DNA of 64,000 bases from Salminus brasiliensis (Eukaryota; Chordata; Actinopteri; Characiformes; Bryconidae), in contig NC_132880.1 in assembly GCF_030463535.1 (NCBI RefSeq), positions 28,663,987 through 28,727,986 of the forward strand, read 5' to 3'. The translations under genes and the position numbers were made by a program. Shown in pieces: positions 48,886 to 59,681 of the stretch (within the stretch, counting starts at the first letter, position 1; each line of letters starts with the position of its first letter). The notes below the pieces were generated by a model that saw nothing but the letters and a program-made list of their open reading frames with translations, made no database searches and was not told where the DNA came from.

Positions 48886-50675
48886 CCTTCTGAAATATTG
48901 TGAATATAGCAGTTGTTCTTTGCATCATTACAAAACTTCATGGACCAATAGAAATGCTCCAAATGACTTGGAATAAAATCTTTCTCCACTGAAAATGAGG
49001 AAAGTTGCCAGAAGATTGTAAAGTTGCCATTTTAGTGATACAAGTTTTTTTTTTTTTGGTTTGTTAGTTTGGTTTGGTTTGGCAGGGTCACAGGTAAAGC
49101 CGAATAATGACTTGGTGATGTGTTGGTCGGGTCTTTTGTAAGTCGCTCTGGATAAGAGTGTCTGTTAAATGCCTTAAATACAGAAATATATTTCATCAGG
49201 TGACAGAAACTGTCCTGCCAGATAGTAGTTGGATTGTCTTGTTAGTTGCATTTAAACATATATATAACATATATAAACTATTAATGATCCTTCTTGAACT
49301 CAGTACAGACTAATAACCTAGAGGTTGATCCCTGATTAGTGCTGTTTTTTTCAAATATGAATATTTACTCATTCAGATGTTCTATCATGAAGTACAGAAA
49401 GCTAACTGTGCTGATGCTGGTTAACATAATCACAACTGTGTAAATTGTCAATTTAAGAAAAATACTTCACTAGTGTGTTGGCTACGAAGTAAATAAATAG
49501 ATGGCATGAAATCCTCTACAGTCTGTACATCAGTCTATTCTTCGAACCCCTTGTGTTTTTCCCTCCTTTCTGTTTTCTTCCTGTCTCCTTCACATGTATT
49601 GAGATGCCCAGTTCCAACTGCTCCATCCTGGTTGAACTAGCTCTCCACCACCCTCCTGCTCGCTGTCCTGCTCTGGGTGACTGTTTCTCTGCATGAATAT
49701 TAATATTAATATACTTTATCATCTCACTCACACTTTCATCTTGTATAGCTTTACACCACTTTTACCATTTTTTTTTTTCTTAATTCAGTTTTGTTTTATT
49801 ATTGTCTTCATTCCTGTTTTGATTTTTATTATTTTCTGGTATCAACCTGAGGAGGATGGGATCCTCTTTTGAGTCTGGGTTCCTCTCAAGGTTTCTTCCC
49901 CTCGACCTGAGGGAGTTTTTCCTTGCCACTGTCGCCACTGGCTTACTCAAAAGAGGCTTGGACCCGGATCTCGGTTAAGCTGCTTTGCACTACAGAACTA
50001 AAATTGAATTGAACTGAATTGAAATTGATACGGAAAATATTTGGTATTATAATAATCCATAAACCACAAACTATTGCTATAGAAAAGGACACTGAGACTT
50101 CCTCACTGCATGTAAGGAAAACGGTTGGATAGTCAGGATGCACGAGTGTTCCTCGTTTAGGGGCCAGTGTTGCCCCAGTTATGTCATTTTTATTAATATC
50201 AATATCAATAAAACCTCAATAAACCCGGCAGCTGTTCCAATCCACTCCCCTGTGCTGTCTGTGCTGCTTCTGCACTCATTTAGAAGTGTGGTGTCTGACA
50301 GCTAACTGCAGTCCTGCTAGTGTTCCTCACCTCCTCTCCAGCACTGGCACAGATATAGGAAGAGAAGCTCAGTGCCGTGCGCTGCAGCATCTCCTCGTCT
50401 TGCTCGTTGGGCTCCAGAGCTGCCTGGGACTCCGGCACTGCACCCGGGCCGAAGCTAGGGCTCTGGGGCACGGCGGGGCCGAAGCTCGGGCTCTGGGACA
50501 CATTTCCCGCGAAGCTGGGGCTCTGGGACACGGCCCCGCTGCTCAGGGCCTCGCTGACCATCGACAGGCTGCTGGCGCTCTGGGACACCACGCCGCTGTC
50601 CCGGCTGACCTCCGCGCTGGATTCCTCCAGAGGAGACAGCGCCGCTCCTCTCTCAAACCGCGGCTCCATGGCCAT
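45570..50675 (-). CDS. bloc1s4: Biogenesis of lysosome-related organelles complex 1 subunit 4 (cappuccino)
   Basis: Subunit of BLOC-1, the cytosolic complex that sorts cargo to melanosomes and other lysosome-related organelles. Five exons on the minus strand: 50675-50331, 48691-48620, 48155-48054, 47935-47801 and 45665-45570. All are phase 0 with GT/AG borders; 249 aa in total (human about 217). The conserved core LTRVDEFVGMLDM, then an IYRKIDKLEAFVKI stretch, MEEQVTQAEGE and AFKKIF-RTMSVP match the family's coiled-coil region. The end FRTDDYF matches the family C-terminus. Two in-frame ATGs (50675 and 50669) are possible; the second has a better GCCATGG context, so the start is uncertain by two residues. 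Residues 45-85 hold a tandem SQSPSF repeat not typical of the family. The N-terminal half is Ser-rich and probably disordered. The mammalian gene is intronless. Confidence 0.93.
46410..46554. repeat. Long imperfect hairpin in bloc1s4 intron 4
   Basis: The left arm 46410-46471 begins 'gaagccagggccataaaact'. The right arm 46496-46554 ends 'agttttatggccctggcttc' and is its reverse complement with a few mismatches. The loop is about 24 bases. The left arm is the end of block C2; in block C1 the loop motif appears in the opposite orientation ('ccataaatactgagcacctg', near 42613). Confidence 0.85.
46840..46975. mobile_element. Possible MITE fragment
   Basis: 'cagaccacatccaaatgcgg' followed by 'tttggatctgatta' resembles interior sequence of GATCGGAT-type short fish elements, as at 34570-34600. 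No terminal repeats were found. Confidence 0.3.
47296..47330. repeat. Poly(G) tract, possible G-quadruplex, in bloc1s4 intron 4
   Basis: Nineteen G, then TGACT, then eleven G on the plus strand. bloc1s4 is transcribed from the other strand, so its RNA would carry poly(C). Confidence 0.95.
47585..47780 (+). mobile_element. Fragment of the TTAGAAACACC-family element
   Basis: 'tgtccactctattagacatc', 'cttgtaaatgtaaagtcaga' and 'cctttattagtggtcaaagg' follow the order of the family's right half as I remember it. The fragment ends just short of bloc1s4 exon 4 (47801), so the element inserted very close to the splice donor. Confidence 0.6.
48829..48881. repeat. (TA)n microsatellite in bloc1s4 intron 1
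   Basis: About twenty-six perfect AT/TA units. Confidence 0.95.
49137..49185 (+). mobile_element. LINE/SINE 3' tail fragment
   Basis: 'gtaagtcgctctggataaga' then 'gtgtctgttaaatgcc' is the standard tail of a large fish retroelement family. No body is recognisable upstream. Confidence 0.65.
49795..50015 (+). mobile_element. Non-LTR element 3' end in bloc1s4 intron 1
   Basis: 'tctgggttcctctcaaggtt', 'gagggagtttttccttgcca' and 'gttaagctgctttgcactac' followed by an AATTGAATTGAA tail are the usual 3' terminus of a fish LINE. It is antisense to bloc1s4. Confidence 0.7.
50421..50540 (-). repeat. Coding 30-bp tandem repeat in bloc1s4 exon 1
   Basis: Units start at 50451, 50481 and 50511 (each beginning 'gaagct-gggctctggg' on the plus strand), with a degraded unit at 50421. 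Each unit encodes ten residues of the type (A/N)V(S/P)QSPSF(A/G)(P/G). The 30-base period keeps the frame, so copy number can change without a frameshift. Confidence 0.9.
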
Positions 50676-50830
50676 AAACTCCGCGAACACGACTCCTTCT
50701 GGTTACCTGCGAGCCGTGTAAATACAGCAGAGCCTTCCGCTGTAAAGCAGCCGCTGCTGGAGGACAGACTCAGATGTTTACCTCCCTCATCATGTGACTC
50801 TCTACGGGTCTCCGCGAGGCTCAGACAGAA
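50676..50830 (-). promoter_or_regulatory. bloc1s4 5' UTR and promoter region
   Basis: The GC- and CpG-rich stretch immediately upstream of the bloc1s4 start contrasts with the AT-rich flank beyond 50870. I see no TATA box, which would fit a housekeeping CpG-type promoter. The transcription start is not determined. Confidence 0.4.
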
Positions 50831-50889
50831 CGATGCGTTCTTACAGGGTTGCCAGTTGTCGTAAAACTCTTAAATGTTTGCCTCTCTCT

Positions 50890-50894
<5 letters not shown>

Positions 50895-50964
<70 letters not shown>

Positions 50965-50965
50965 C
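50895..50965. repeat. (TA)n(GA)n microsatellite
   Basis: About twenty-two TA units followed by about twelve GA units, just upstream of the bloc1s4 promoter. Confidence 0.95.
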
Positions 50966-51341
50966 TCTAATTACGTTTAATTATCACTGTAGCCAACCCA
51001 CACCCTTTCTTCTACAGTGACTATTGTAGACTGGGTTGCCAGATTCATTAATAATCCCCAGCCCAAATTGTGCTTAACCTAGCAGACGCTGAAAGTAGCC
51101 CAAAACCATCTGAACCCCCATAAAACCAACGTGAACCACGTAATGATGTAATATCACAAACAGATCCCAGTCAGTCGACAGAGACATCAGTTCAATAAAA
51201 GTATGTTATACATATATGAGGTTCATTCATGGCACTGTGATCCACAAATGAATGAAAACAATATATTCGCTCCCCTAAAGTGCTGAAATATAAATAATGC
51301 TACTGCCATATTCATGGGTGGACGATCCGGGTCCAGTAAGT

Positions 51342-51439
51342 AAAAATCCACTCCAGGATTTTGTTTCAACTGCATGGGTGTCTCAGCTGCAGCAGACCGG
51401 CCCACCCGGTTGAAACACAATCCTGGAGTGGATTTTTTT
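51342..51439. mobile_element. Foldback element with about 29-bp arms
   Basis: Left arm 'aaaaatccactccaggattt' then 'tgtttcaac'; right arm 'gttgaaacacaatcctggag' then 'tggattttt'. The arms are inverted and nearly perfect, with a loop of about 38 bases. The overlapping minus-strand open frame (51223-51504) is accidental. Confidence 0.8.
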
Positions 51440-51734
51440 AACTTTCCTGACATGGATTTCCCACCTCTGGCAATTTTACTGGCAAAGCATCCCGGCGACC
51501 ACATTTTGCTGAGGTCAGAATTATAATGTCAGTTTAATGGGCAATGAGCAGCGTTAGCGCGCATGTCGCAGCAGTCATCCCTACACTTTAATGACTTTGT
51601 AATTTATAGGAATCGGAAGATTGACAGAAAAACTAATTTATGAGTTATTATGATAATATAATGTAATATAATAGTGATAATATAACTTTATGTTTGAGTT
51701 AACTCTATGTGTTACAAAAATGTCTGAACACAAA

Positions 51735-51810
51735 GGGTCAGTTTTCTGAACATTGGTTAGGTCTAGTCTTGGACTAAATGGCAGTGTCAGGTGAATCTCT
51801 ATTTGATATA
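51735..51810. mobile_element. Half of a TTTCCCAGACC-type foldback MITE
   Basis: 'gtcagttttctgaacattgg' followed by 'ttaggtctagtcttggacta' resembles one arm of the family seen at 18505 and 58452. The other arm is absent. Confidence 0.45.
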
Positions 51811-52569
51811 GTTCACTGTATTGTACTAAACTGTTTGCTGAATTGCAGTAACTTCACTTTCCATAATGTAAAATAATTAGAATAAAATAATTAAAATAAC
51901 TCCCCCACTCATCTTAAAATCTCATTATTTATTCAAATTTAAAATTGGTGTACACAGAAAATGAACAAAGAAACAGAAAAAAAAAATATCAAGACAATGT
52001 TAAACTTTCAGAGACTTTGTACAATAAATATCCATTCTTGGTTCTGAGTTGATACTCGCAGTAAATTGGTAACTCCAAACTTGACCAGCTGATGGCGACT
52101 CTCTTCCAGAAAGCTACTGAGGTTCAAGTGAAGCCCTGATGCTGATGCTTTTTTATCAAGAGTTCAAATACGGATTTATATTGTCCATCCAGTGGCCAGG
52201 TCAGAAGGGACGAGCTAAAGGCCTTATATTTTGGGGGAACTGTGCCGGGAAAAGGGCAATAAGGCACATGTGATCTGAGGTTGGACAACAACAACAACAT
52301 GCAGGTAAATCACACCGTCTAAACAAAATGCAATTACCTTAGAAGACTCAAAAACAACAAAATAAAAAAGACCCACAGTACACACACACATTGTAAAGCT
52401 GTGAAAAAGCATAAAAAAAAGAACCGTCAGATTGTTCATACACACAAATAATGATTTAATTGCTAACCTTGTGCTTTCCAACATGATCTGAATGGATCCA
52501 GTGATGGAAATGCCCATCAAATGCATTAGAAGAACAGATTTCTCAAATCTTCTGCATAATTCAGTAGTG

Positions 52570-53092
52570 GAGATAAACAGTCATTCAAAGCGGTTTAGTG
52601 TGAAATTGTGTGCTTATTGTTAAAGATTTCTTTACGGTGGTGGCGATAGGAACCAGGGGTCGCCATGTCATCACACATACCTCAGAAATATAACCATTTT
52701 GTTAACCACTAAAACCACCAGTGAACCCTACACATCTTTAGAGTCTTATACATAAATGTTGAGAATGGTAAAATAGAAGGAATCCTGAAAAAACGAAGGG
52801 GACTATTTTGCCATACAACACCCTGCATGTATCCCTCCACCATGAATACACTGGAATAATCTCATGCCCTGAAACAAACAAACAAAAAAAAACCCAGTAT
52901 CTCCAGCATCAGGCATAACAATCTTGTGTAATAATAATAATGTGAGGGAGCTTCTGGGAGGCATTCAATTCTTTAGACGCCTGGATCCATTCACCACCAC
53001 CACCACCACGGTGAAACATTTTGACTGGGTCAGTGTCTGTAGAACTAAGCATTTCACACTACTCGGACCACTCTGAACGACTGCTCACATCT
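52570..53092. mobile_element. MITE related to the copy at 23808
   Basis: The left end 'cagtcattcaaagcggttta' then 'gtgtgaaa' is inverted at the right end as 'atttcacactactcggacca' then 'ctctgaacgactgct'. The interior has 'ttacggtggtggcgatagga' and a CAC trinucleotide tract at 52994-53009. Confidence 0.75.
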
Positions 53093-53352
53093 TATTAAGA
53101 TTGAACTATGCAGACATTTTGAGAAATTGGTGGAATTCCCCTTTAAGTGTGAAGGACCTTAAAGAGTGTTAGCACCTGCATGCTGAAGCTAAATAGGCTT
53201 AGCACTTCGCGACCGGACTGCTCTTAGGCTCAAAGCTAAGCATCTTGGGGACTGAGCCTGTGCACAGCTGTGTGGGTTTGAGTTTTGGCCAGAGCAGGAG
53301 GTCATTAGCAGTTAGCAGACAGAGTGTGTGCTTGTGTGTGTATTTGTGAGGA

Positions 53353-53373
53353 GGGGGGGGGGGGGGGGGGGGG
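53353..53373. repeat. Poly(G) tract
   Basis: About twenty-one G residues on the plus strand, after a GTGTGT stretch. Low complexity. Confidence 0.95.
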
Positions 53374-55056
53374 CGATAAAGCCATTGGTTCCATGGAGGC
53401 AGAAAGCTTTAAGCACTGTACAGCTTCCACTGTAATCCACTGCTATATTAAGGTACCTGATATAGGCCTTAAAGCAAAAGGAAAAAAGAGGAAAAAGAAG
53501 AAGAAAAAAAAAAAGTTAAGCCCACACCATTGCAAAAGCTAGATGAACTGTAAAAACGGATAATTCCTCGATCCACAGAATTACAGTGTATTCTCCTATG
53601 TAACCTTTAACGCTCACAATGTCCTGCGCATAAAGGAATTTGCTACTGGAATGAGATATATAAAGCCTTGAAACACAGTAGACAATTTCTGTCATTTCAA
53701 ATGAACAATAAAACAAAAGCTATGTAGCTTGATCCCATTTGGTGAAGTCCAACTCCAAGACTGTACACAAAAAAAAAACCATACAGAATACATCAGCCTT
53801 TTATTCAATTCCCCAAGAGTTCCAGTGATCACTATGAATCGTTGCGGTAGTGGCAGATCTTTTCAATTATAAACTGCTACGTGAATGAATAGAAAGGTAG
53901 AGAAGAAAAGGAAAAAGAAAAAAAAAAAAGAACAAAGGACAACACCGACCTAACCCTCATTGCTGGTCCAAAAGGAGACATATAGAAAACATGATTTAAA
54001 AAAAAAAATCGAAAACTTCTTAAAAAAAAAAATAATAACACATTCATGTTAAATTAGTGGCTCTGCCTAAAGGAAACAAACAAATGAAAAAGAAACCTGT
54101 ACCACATTATTCCCCATGCATCCCCGACAGTAAGACAGATAAGACATGGCAGCGTATGGAAGCAGACATCCTTTAAGAACAAGTAAAATTTCGAGACGAG
54201 AGCGTGTCTGTTAAATTAGTCTTTGTACAAAACCTTTTAAGAAAGCAGTGTGAGGTTCAACGTTGAGTCCATCATCCCAGGCTGTGAAGTCGAGTCTCTG
54301 GGTGGTCAGATTACATGACCCAATTGTGTGTGTGTGTGTAAATAAGTGATAGACTTAAGGTAATAGTTTGACAAAAACATCTAATTTACACATTTTTTCC
54401 ACCTTACTCCAAATCGACTCAATCAGCCAGGACATGATTTTGGAGTCAGAAGTTTGCTCCTTTTTCATTTTCAGACTATTTATATTATAGGTATTTGAGT
54501 GATGCCATAGACTAACACATGTTTGTAATGGAGATCCTTTTAAAGGTCTAAAGAAACTTCAATTCATGTCAAAGTTCTTTTCCAATTTACAGGTTCATCA
54601 CATTTCCACCTCTCTATTATAAACATGGTTCTTTATGGAAGAATAAAACAAAATACTGACACAACTCAGGCTTCATGGTGGTGCCTGCTGCTGCTGCTAA
54701 TAGTTAGACTGCAGAAATGCAATACTGTCAAGTACAATCATGTTAATCTATTAAACACTGTGACTGTCGTTACATGCTATAGATTACTCTTTAGTAATTA
54801 CATGACAAACATGTAAACTGACTGAGTTACAAGAGTGAGGAATTCAAGCCTGGAACCAGCAGTGGTTCAGTGGAGTTAAAAGGTTAAGGACAATGCTAAT
54901 TGGTGGGGTATCAGTTTCCATTATTTCTCATAGCTCCAGTGTAAAGCCTTGGCTGATCGACTCCATTTGGGGTGAGGGCAAAAGCTGTTTATTAAACGAG
55001 ATTTTTTTGACCAAACAATTGCTTTAAGAGAAAGTCTTAAGAGTTGAGAGTGAATA

Positions 55057-56045
55057 TTATAAGGTGATGACCATGCCGTCCTCCTCCACTCCTCCAGGGG
55101 GCAGAGCCAGGCTGTTTCGTGGGTCCGTTCTCAGGCTGCTGAGGATTTTGTGCAGGCTGCCGTTACTCTCTCTGGTGCCAATGCTGTGGTAGTGTGGCTG
55201 CTGCAGGTTCAGGTCCCTGTGGAGCCTATAGCTCAGGCTGCTGTGGGCAGTGCCGTTCAGGCTGGGCTGCGAGTGGAATGAGGCTGTGGAAATGACTGAA
55301 GGGGGTCTGGACTGGGGTCTGGTAGGAGGGCTAGGAGGAGACGGGGTGGCCGAGGACGTCTGGTGAGTGTGGGAGGCGTTGGAACGGCGAGACGGCCGGC
55401 TAACGCTGCTTTCGATGACGATGTCCGACTCTTCATCACTGTCCAAGTCGTCATGGCCATAACCGTGGGCAACAGTGGTCGTGGATGGCGAATTCGCGAT
55501 GGCCGGGAAGCTTCCTGACCCGCTGCTGTCGGAAGACTGGCCCGAACTGCCGGAAATCCGGCTGCTGCGGACAACGTTGTTGCGCTGGTTCACTGGTTTC
55601 ACGGTCACAATCAAGTTGTGGCTGTTGGCAATCATCATGTCCGTCACTTGGTCCAGGGTTTTGCCGGAAACTTCAATGCCGTTGACCTCCAGAACCTCGT
55701 CATTGACCGCTAGCAGGCCAGTGCTTTCTGCCAGGCCGCCAGGCACCATGCGGGAGATGAAAATGCCCGGTACTTTCTCCAGGCCGTGGGGGGTGACACG
55801 GACGCTGGTGCCGTCACGAATGTAGAAGCCCAGAGGCTTGTCCGAGCCGTGCCGGTACAACCGGACCCTGCGGTGTGACTCTGGCAGGATGTCCACATCA
55901 ATGATTGAAGACACAGGCCGGAAATCCTGAGGCATGCCGATGCGGATGTGCGGCCGCTTCCTGTTTAGGTCATTGCGAAGCGGGACGACAGCCTTCTTCT
56001 TCCGGGTCAGTGTGTTGGTGCCGAAGTTACTGTAGTCAACCTCCT
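55057..56045 (-). CDS. pard6g: Partitioning-defective 6 gamma, last coding exon (partial gene)
   Basis: Scaffold of the Par polarity complex, linking Cdc42-GTP, Par3 and atypical PKC at apical and junctional membranes. The exon starts at acceptor TTTTCCAG (AG at 56047-56046) in phase 1 and runs 328 codons to TAA. Early residues include the Par6 semi-CRIB with [20 protein letters not shown]. The PDZ domain follows ([53 protein letters not shown]). After a Ser/Pro-rich linker the C-terminus [20 protein letters not shown] then ends in VITL. That tail matches PARD6G rather than PARD6A or PARD6B; the teleost ga/gb paralog is not resolved. The N-terminal PB1 exons were not found downstream to 64000 and probably lie beyond the window. 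Confidence 0.93.
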
Positions 56046-58451
56046 CTGGAAAAGCGAGAAGACAGAAAGACATGACGTGAGGCCATAGGCTGTACATTTG
56101 ATGGGGGTTTTAAGCAGATGGGACTATGGTTTTTCCTATGAATTATATGTCTTTATTGTAAGGCTAGTTTTTAATACAACAATCCATCATTCAAAGCAAA
56201 ATAAAACTAGAAAATGTACTAATATATCAGAATACAGGGCTTTTGCTGATATTTTTGCGAATACACAGTCATCAAAACACCCTAAGAAACTCTGAAACTT
56301 TTATTCATTGACCAACGATGTGTCTGGGAATTCGCAATCACGAATCGCATACAAGCCCAATATTACGATATTGATCAACCATCATATAGCCCTACACCAC
56401 ACAATCGGAGCAGTGAATGTGCAAATGCACAGAGCAGCTCCAGGCAGACAGTCAGACCATTAAGGTGTGATTATGTGACTCAACACAGCTCTGTGGCATT
56501 TCAAAACATTACCTTTCAATACAAACACAAGCTTAGCTGAGATTACTGCACACTGCTGACTGAATGACCTTTTTTTAGAACCTATAGACACTGGACTGCA
56601 TCGTGTGCTGTGTGTTACAAAGTAAACAAACTGTGGGAATGAATCTATGCCTTTCTATATTAGTCTGCTCATGAACATGAAAGTAAATATAGTCCATATA
56701 GTAATGACCAGTCAACAGGTCAACTGACCCCAGACGCCCCATGTTTTTTTTTTCTTGTACAGTTAAAAGGTAAATTAATTTTTTTTTAACCATGTAAATT
56801 CTTATTTACCAAAAATAAACATTAGATTAAATAGATTCAAGAGTTCTCAACACATGTCTAAAATGAAAAATGCATGTAAATAGTTGATTTTTGCTTATCT
56901 CTGCAGTGCTGTGGCCTGGAAGGAACCCGGTATGACATGTGTTCATGCTCTCAACAAGACAAAAACAAATGCATACAAACATTTAAAAAATGTAGTCCAG
57001 AGCCAATCCATGGCCCTGCTGAATCTATATATTTTGATTCTGGTTAAGTAACATTACAGCACTACTATTTATTTATTAAACAATTCTTTCATAAGACACT
57101 TCCGCAAATCCAGGCCCTGATGCTTTAATAGACACAGGGATCTGATCTAACTGATCCAAATGTGTGTTAATTATCAACCCTAATCCCCAGCCATCATCTT
57201 ACGAAAGCGACACCATCTTTGTTAACAGTGGAGAAGCCAGAGCTGATGTGTGAAGGGGGAATGCAGTAATGGATAAACAGTTTACTGGACCAACACAGCC
57301 TGCTGACGGACGGCTTTCTGCTAATGATGGAGTTTCACTAGAAGACCTCACAGCAGTTTAATGAGACTTCACAAAGACTAGCAGCACCCAGGAAACATGG
57401 GCTCATTAACTTCATTAATGCAAGCTGCTATACTATGCCATGATATATTGGGGAAAATACTGCAATACTGAGTTTAATCAGTGCAGTCTGGCACTACCGC
57501 AACAGCAGCAGTCGCTTTAAACCTGCTTCAGACAACCACAGACGTACAAGGTACAATTCACCCCAAACCTCAGCTGGCCCCAGACTGGTCTGCTGCTCAA
57601 TTTGCATCGCCAGTTATAAGCAGTGCCCAGCGTGGGCTTTCAGGGGAAAGCAGTTTTGGACACTAGCCACCCTGCTGTTCAAATACTCCAGGATATATAT
57701 TCTAACAATGCTTGTATGCAGACTCTGAATTTCATCAAAGTGCTGCGTTGCAGTTATTCTTAGTCTGGGGCTGTGGCAGCATGCTTATTTTGATTGAGTC
57801 CAGACAGACTTTTATTATGCACTGGAATTTCAGCCGCAAGTGCAAGTCTCCTGATAGGAAACACATTGGAGTGTTGCTCTCTCTGGCCCTCATTAGGAGC
57901 ATACAGCACTCGCCAAGCCTCCACCCTCACTTCGGATCTATCTCAGACAAACTGGGTGCACCTCGCATGGCATTCTCTGCTGAAGGATCGGAAACTTCAG
58001 GTCTGCTAAAAAAACTGGGAAAGAAGAAAACTCTGGTGCGTACATTGGGTGTCTCCAATAGTCTTGCTTAAGTTTAGATCTCTGACACTGTTTTATCTAT
58101 AAACATAGAATAAAGTACAGATACAATTCATACTTCAACATGGCTAATGCCGTTTCAAGCTGTGCTAGTTAGCCTTCTAGCTCCAGTGCTAGACTAAATA
58201 ACTAAATAAGCAAACATGTCTTGGCTGATGAACTACATCTGGGGTAAGGGGAGATATTCTGCAAACGGGACTATCGCTTTAAGGCCAAATAAAACCGCTA
58301 GAGCCAGAACTGAAGCGACGGCGTGCACTTTTTCCACTGTACCTGGCAGAAACCAGCCCTGGCTATTTTCTTCTTCTGCTCAGACCAGTTGTCTGTGGAG
58401 TCCCACAGATTTAGAGAGGGTGGGGGTTATTTACCTTAGGTATGTAGTACC

Positions 58452-58583
58452 TTAGGGCCAGTTATCAAGCCTGAGATTAGGCCTAGCCACAAACTGTAAT
58501 TTCCTTTTTACTAAACAGAAAAATCAGCAGTTTAAATGTTGTCTAAAACTAGGCTTAATGCCTGTCTGGGAAACCAGGCCTTG
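58452..58583. mobile_element. Foldback MITE (TTTCCCAGACC family)
   Basis: 'gggccagttatcaagcctga' at the left and 'tgcctgtctgggaaaccagg' then 'cc' at the right, with 'gattaggcctagcc' and 'aaactaggcttaat' as inner arms in opposite orientation. Confidence 0.65.
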
Positions 58584-58604
58584 GTTGTATATTGTTATAC
58601 ACTT

Positions 58605-58740
58605 GGGGCTGATTTTGTGGTTAAGGGTTAAGCTTAGCCTGAGACTAAACAGCAATGTCAATTGTGTGTCATTAGAAGCAAGAACATTAAGAATCCTATT
58701 TAGTCCAGACTAAGTGGATCACAGAAACCAGCCCATAGGG
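58605..58740. mobile_element. Second adjacent foldback MITE of the same family
   Basis: 'ggggctgattttgtggttaa' at the left and 'gatcacagaaaccagcccat' at the right form degraded inverted ends. 'gcttagcctgagactaaaca' and 'tttagtccagactaagtgg' are the inner arms. It is more diverged than the neighbour at 58452. Confidence 0.5.
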
Positions 58741-58913
58741 TTTGTAGGCTCGGCAATGAGCAGTCTAGACTGCCTAGACTGGTTCTACTGGGCCGATCCA
58801 CACAGCAATACAGAAGTAAAAAAAAGGTAAGAAAACATCACCACCAATGATCTCTAAAACTGACATTTCTAGACAGCTATAAAAACAGCTACAGCCCGGC
58901 ATCTGCAAGAGCT

Positions 58914-59681
58914 TGTTTACACCTTGCATTACCATGTGTTTCATGTCCAGATAGTAGATGGATATACCTAGCAAGATTCCAAATTTACTTTCCAGCACAT
59001 TAATGTCATTTCCATTTTACCCACAGTCTGTACTGGGTTACCAGTGGGTTACCAGTCATCATCACTGTACATACTATTATATACGGTTACACCTAGGGCT
59101 GTGTATTGGTAAGAACCTAGCCATACTATACAGAAGTTACCATTCAATATACTGTGATATTAAAAGCAAAGCAAACTCTCACAGTATAAAGAAACAATCA
59201 CAAGCATAAAATCTGAGTAAAAGAAAAGTTTACTGATTATGCAATCAGAGCAGTGGGATCTGAAGAAGAAGAAGTCCAGCACTGCTATCTAGCAGGGGTT
59301 TAAACACAACACAAAAGGAACCACTGTCTGCCACCAATTGCCACCAAATGTAAACCACTCATTAAAAAGTTTGATACTGTGTTTTGAAGAACCTATATAG
59401 TAATATTGTGCTACTTCAATATATCGATATTTTCTTACACCCCTTGTTACACCAGACTTGCATTTATCCTATGACCTGCTGGCCAGCACATTGCTAGATG
59501 CATTTCCACCCATTTATGTGCTTGTACGCAGACATAGAAAACACATTCCTTTCAGTCTCTCTCTTTGAGTGATTCAATCACACATCCTGGATGTGTTTAC
59601 ACCTGGCTTTTCGTGCAGTCAAGTGAAATCTGCATGTGTTCAGAAACCAAAGAAAGCACATACTGATGCAAGGTGTAAACA
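58914..59681. mobile_element. MITE with TGTTTACACCTTGCAT ends
   Basis: The left end 'tgtttacaccttgcatta' is the inverse of the right end 'tgatgcaaggtgtaaaca'. A second internal 'gtgtttacacctggcttt' near 59596 and 'gttacaccagacttgcattt' near 59446 suggest nested or rearranged ends. No transposase. Related to the element at 34531-35072. Confidence 0.7.

Larger units (their letters stand above)
51928..55056 (-). other. Probable long pard6g 3' UTR
   Basis: No other gene is visible between bloc1s4 and the pard6g stop codon. Minus-strand AATAAA hexamers occur, for example at 51933-51928. The sequence is U-rich on the gene's strand (A-rich on plus) with long homopolymers. A MITE (52570-53092) and a poly(G) tract interrupt it, so the transcript could also end earlier. 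The extent is inference. Confidence 0.35.

Noticed and set aside
50280-50690. WASH complex subunit (ccdc53) as identity of the gene at 45.6-50.7 kb
   Set aside because: First guess from a coiled-coil appearance; the motifs LTRVDEFVGMLDM and FRTDDYF fit bloc1s4 instead.
50676-50690. Upstream GTG start for bloc1s4
   Set aside because: A eukaryotic gene should use ATG; two in-frame ATGs follow within eight codons.
50286-50864. 192-codon plus-strand open frame
   Set aside because: It is the antisense of bloc1s4 exon 1 plus its GC-rich 5' region; the minus-strand frame matches a known family.
55475-55825. Plus-strand and alternate minus-strand frames inside the pard6g exon
   Set aside because: Antisense or out-of-frame readings of the PDZ/linker coding sequence.
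57712-58071. 119-codon plus-strand frame as a gene or exon
   Set aside because: No motif, no family resemblance, no splice signals that extend it.
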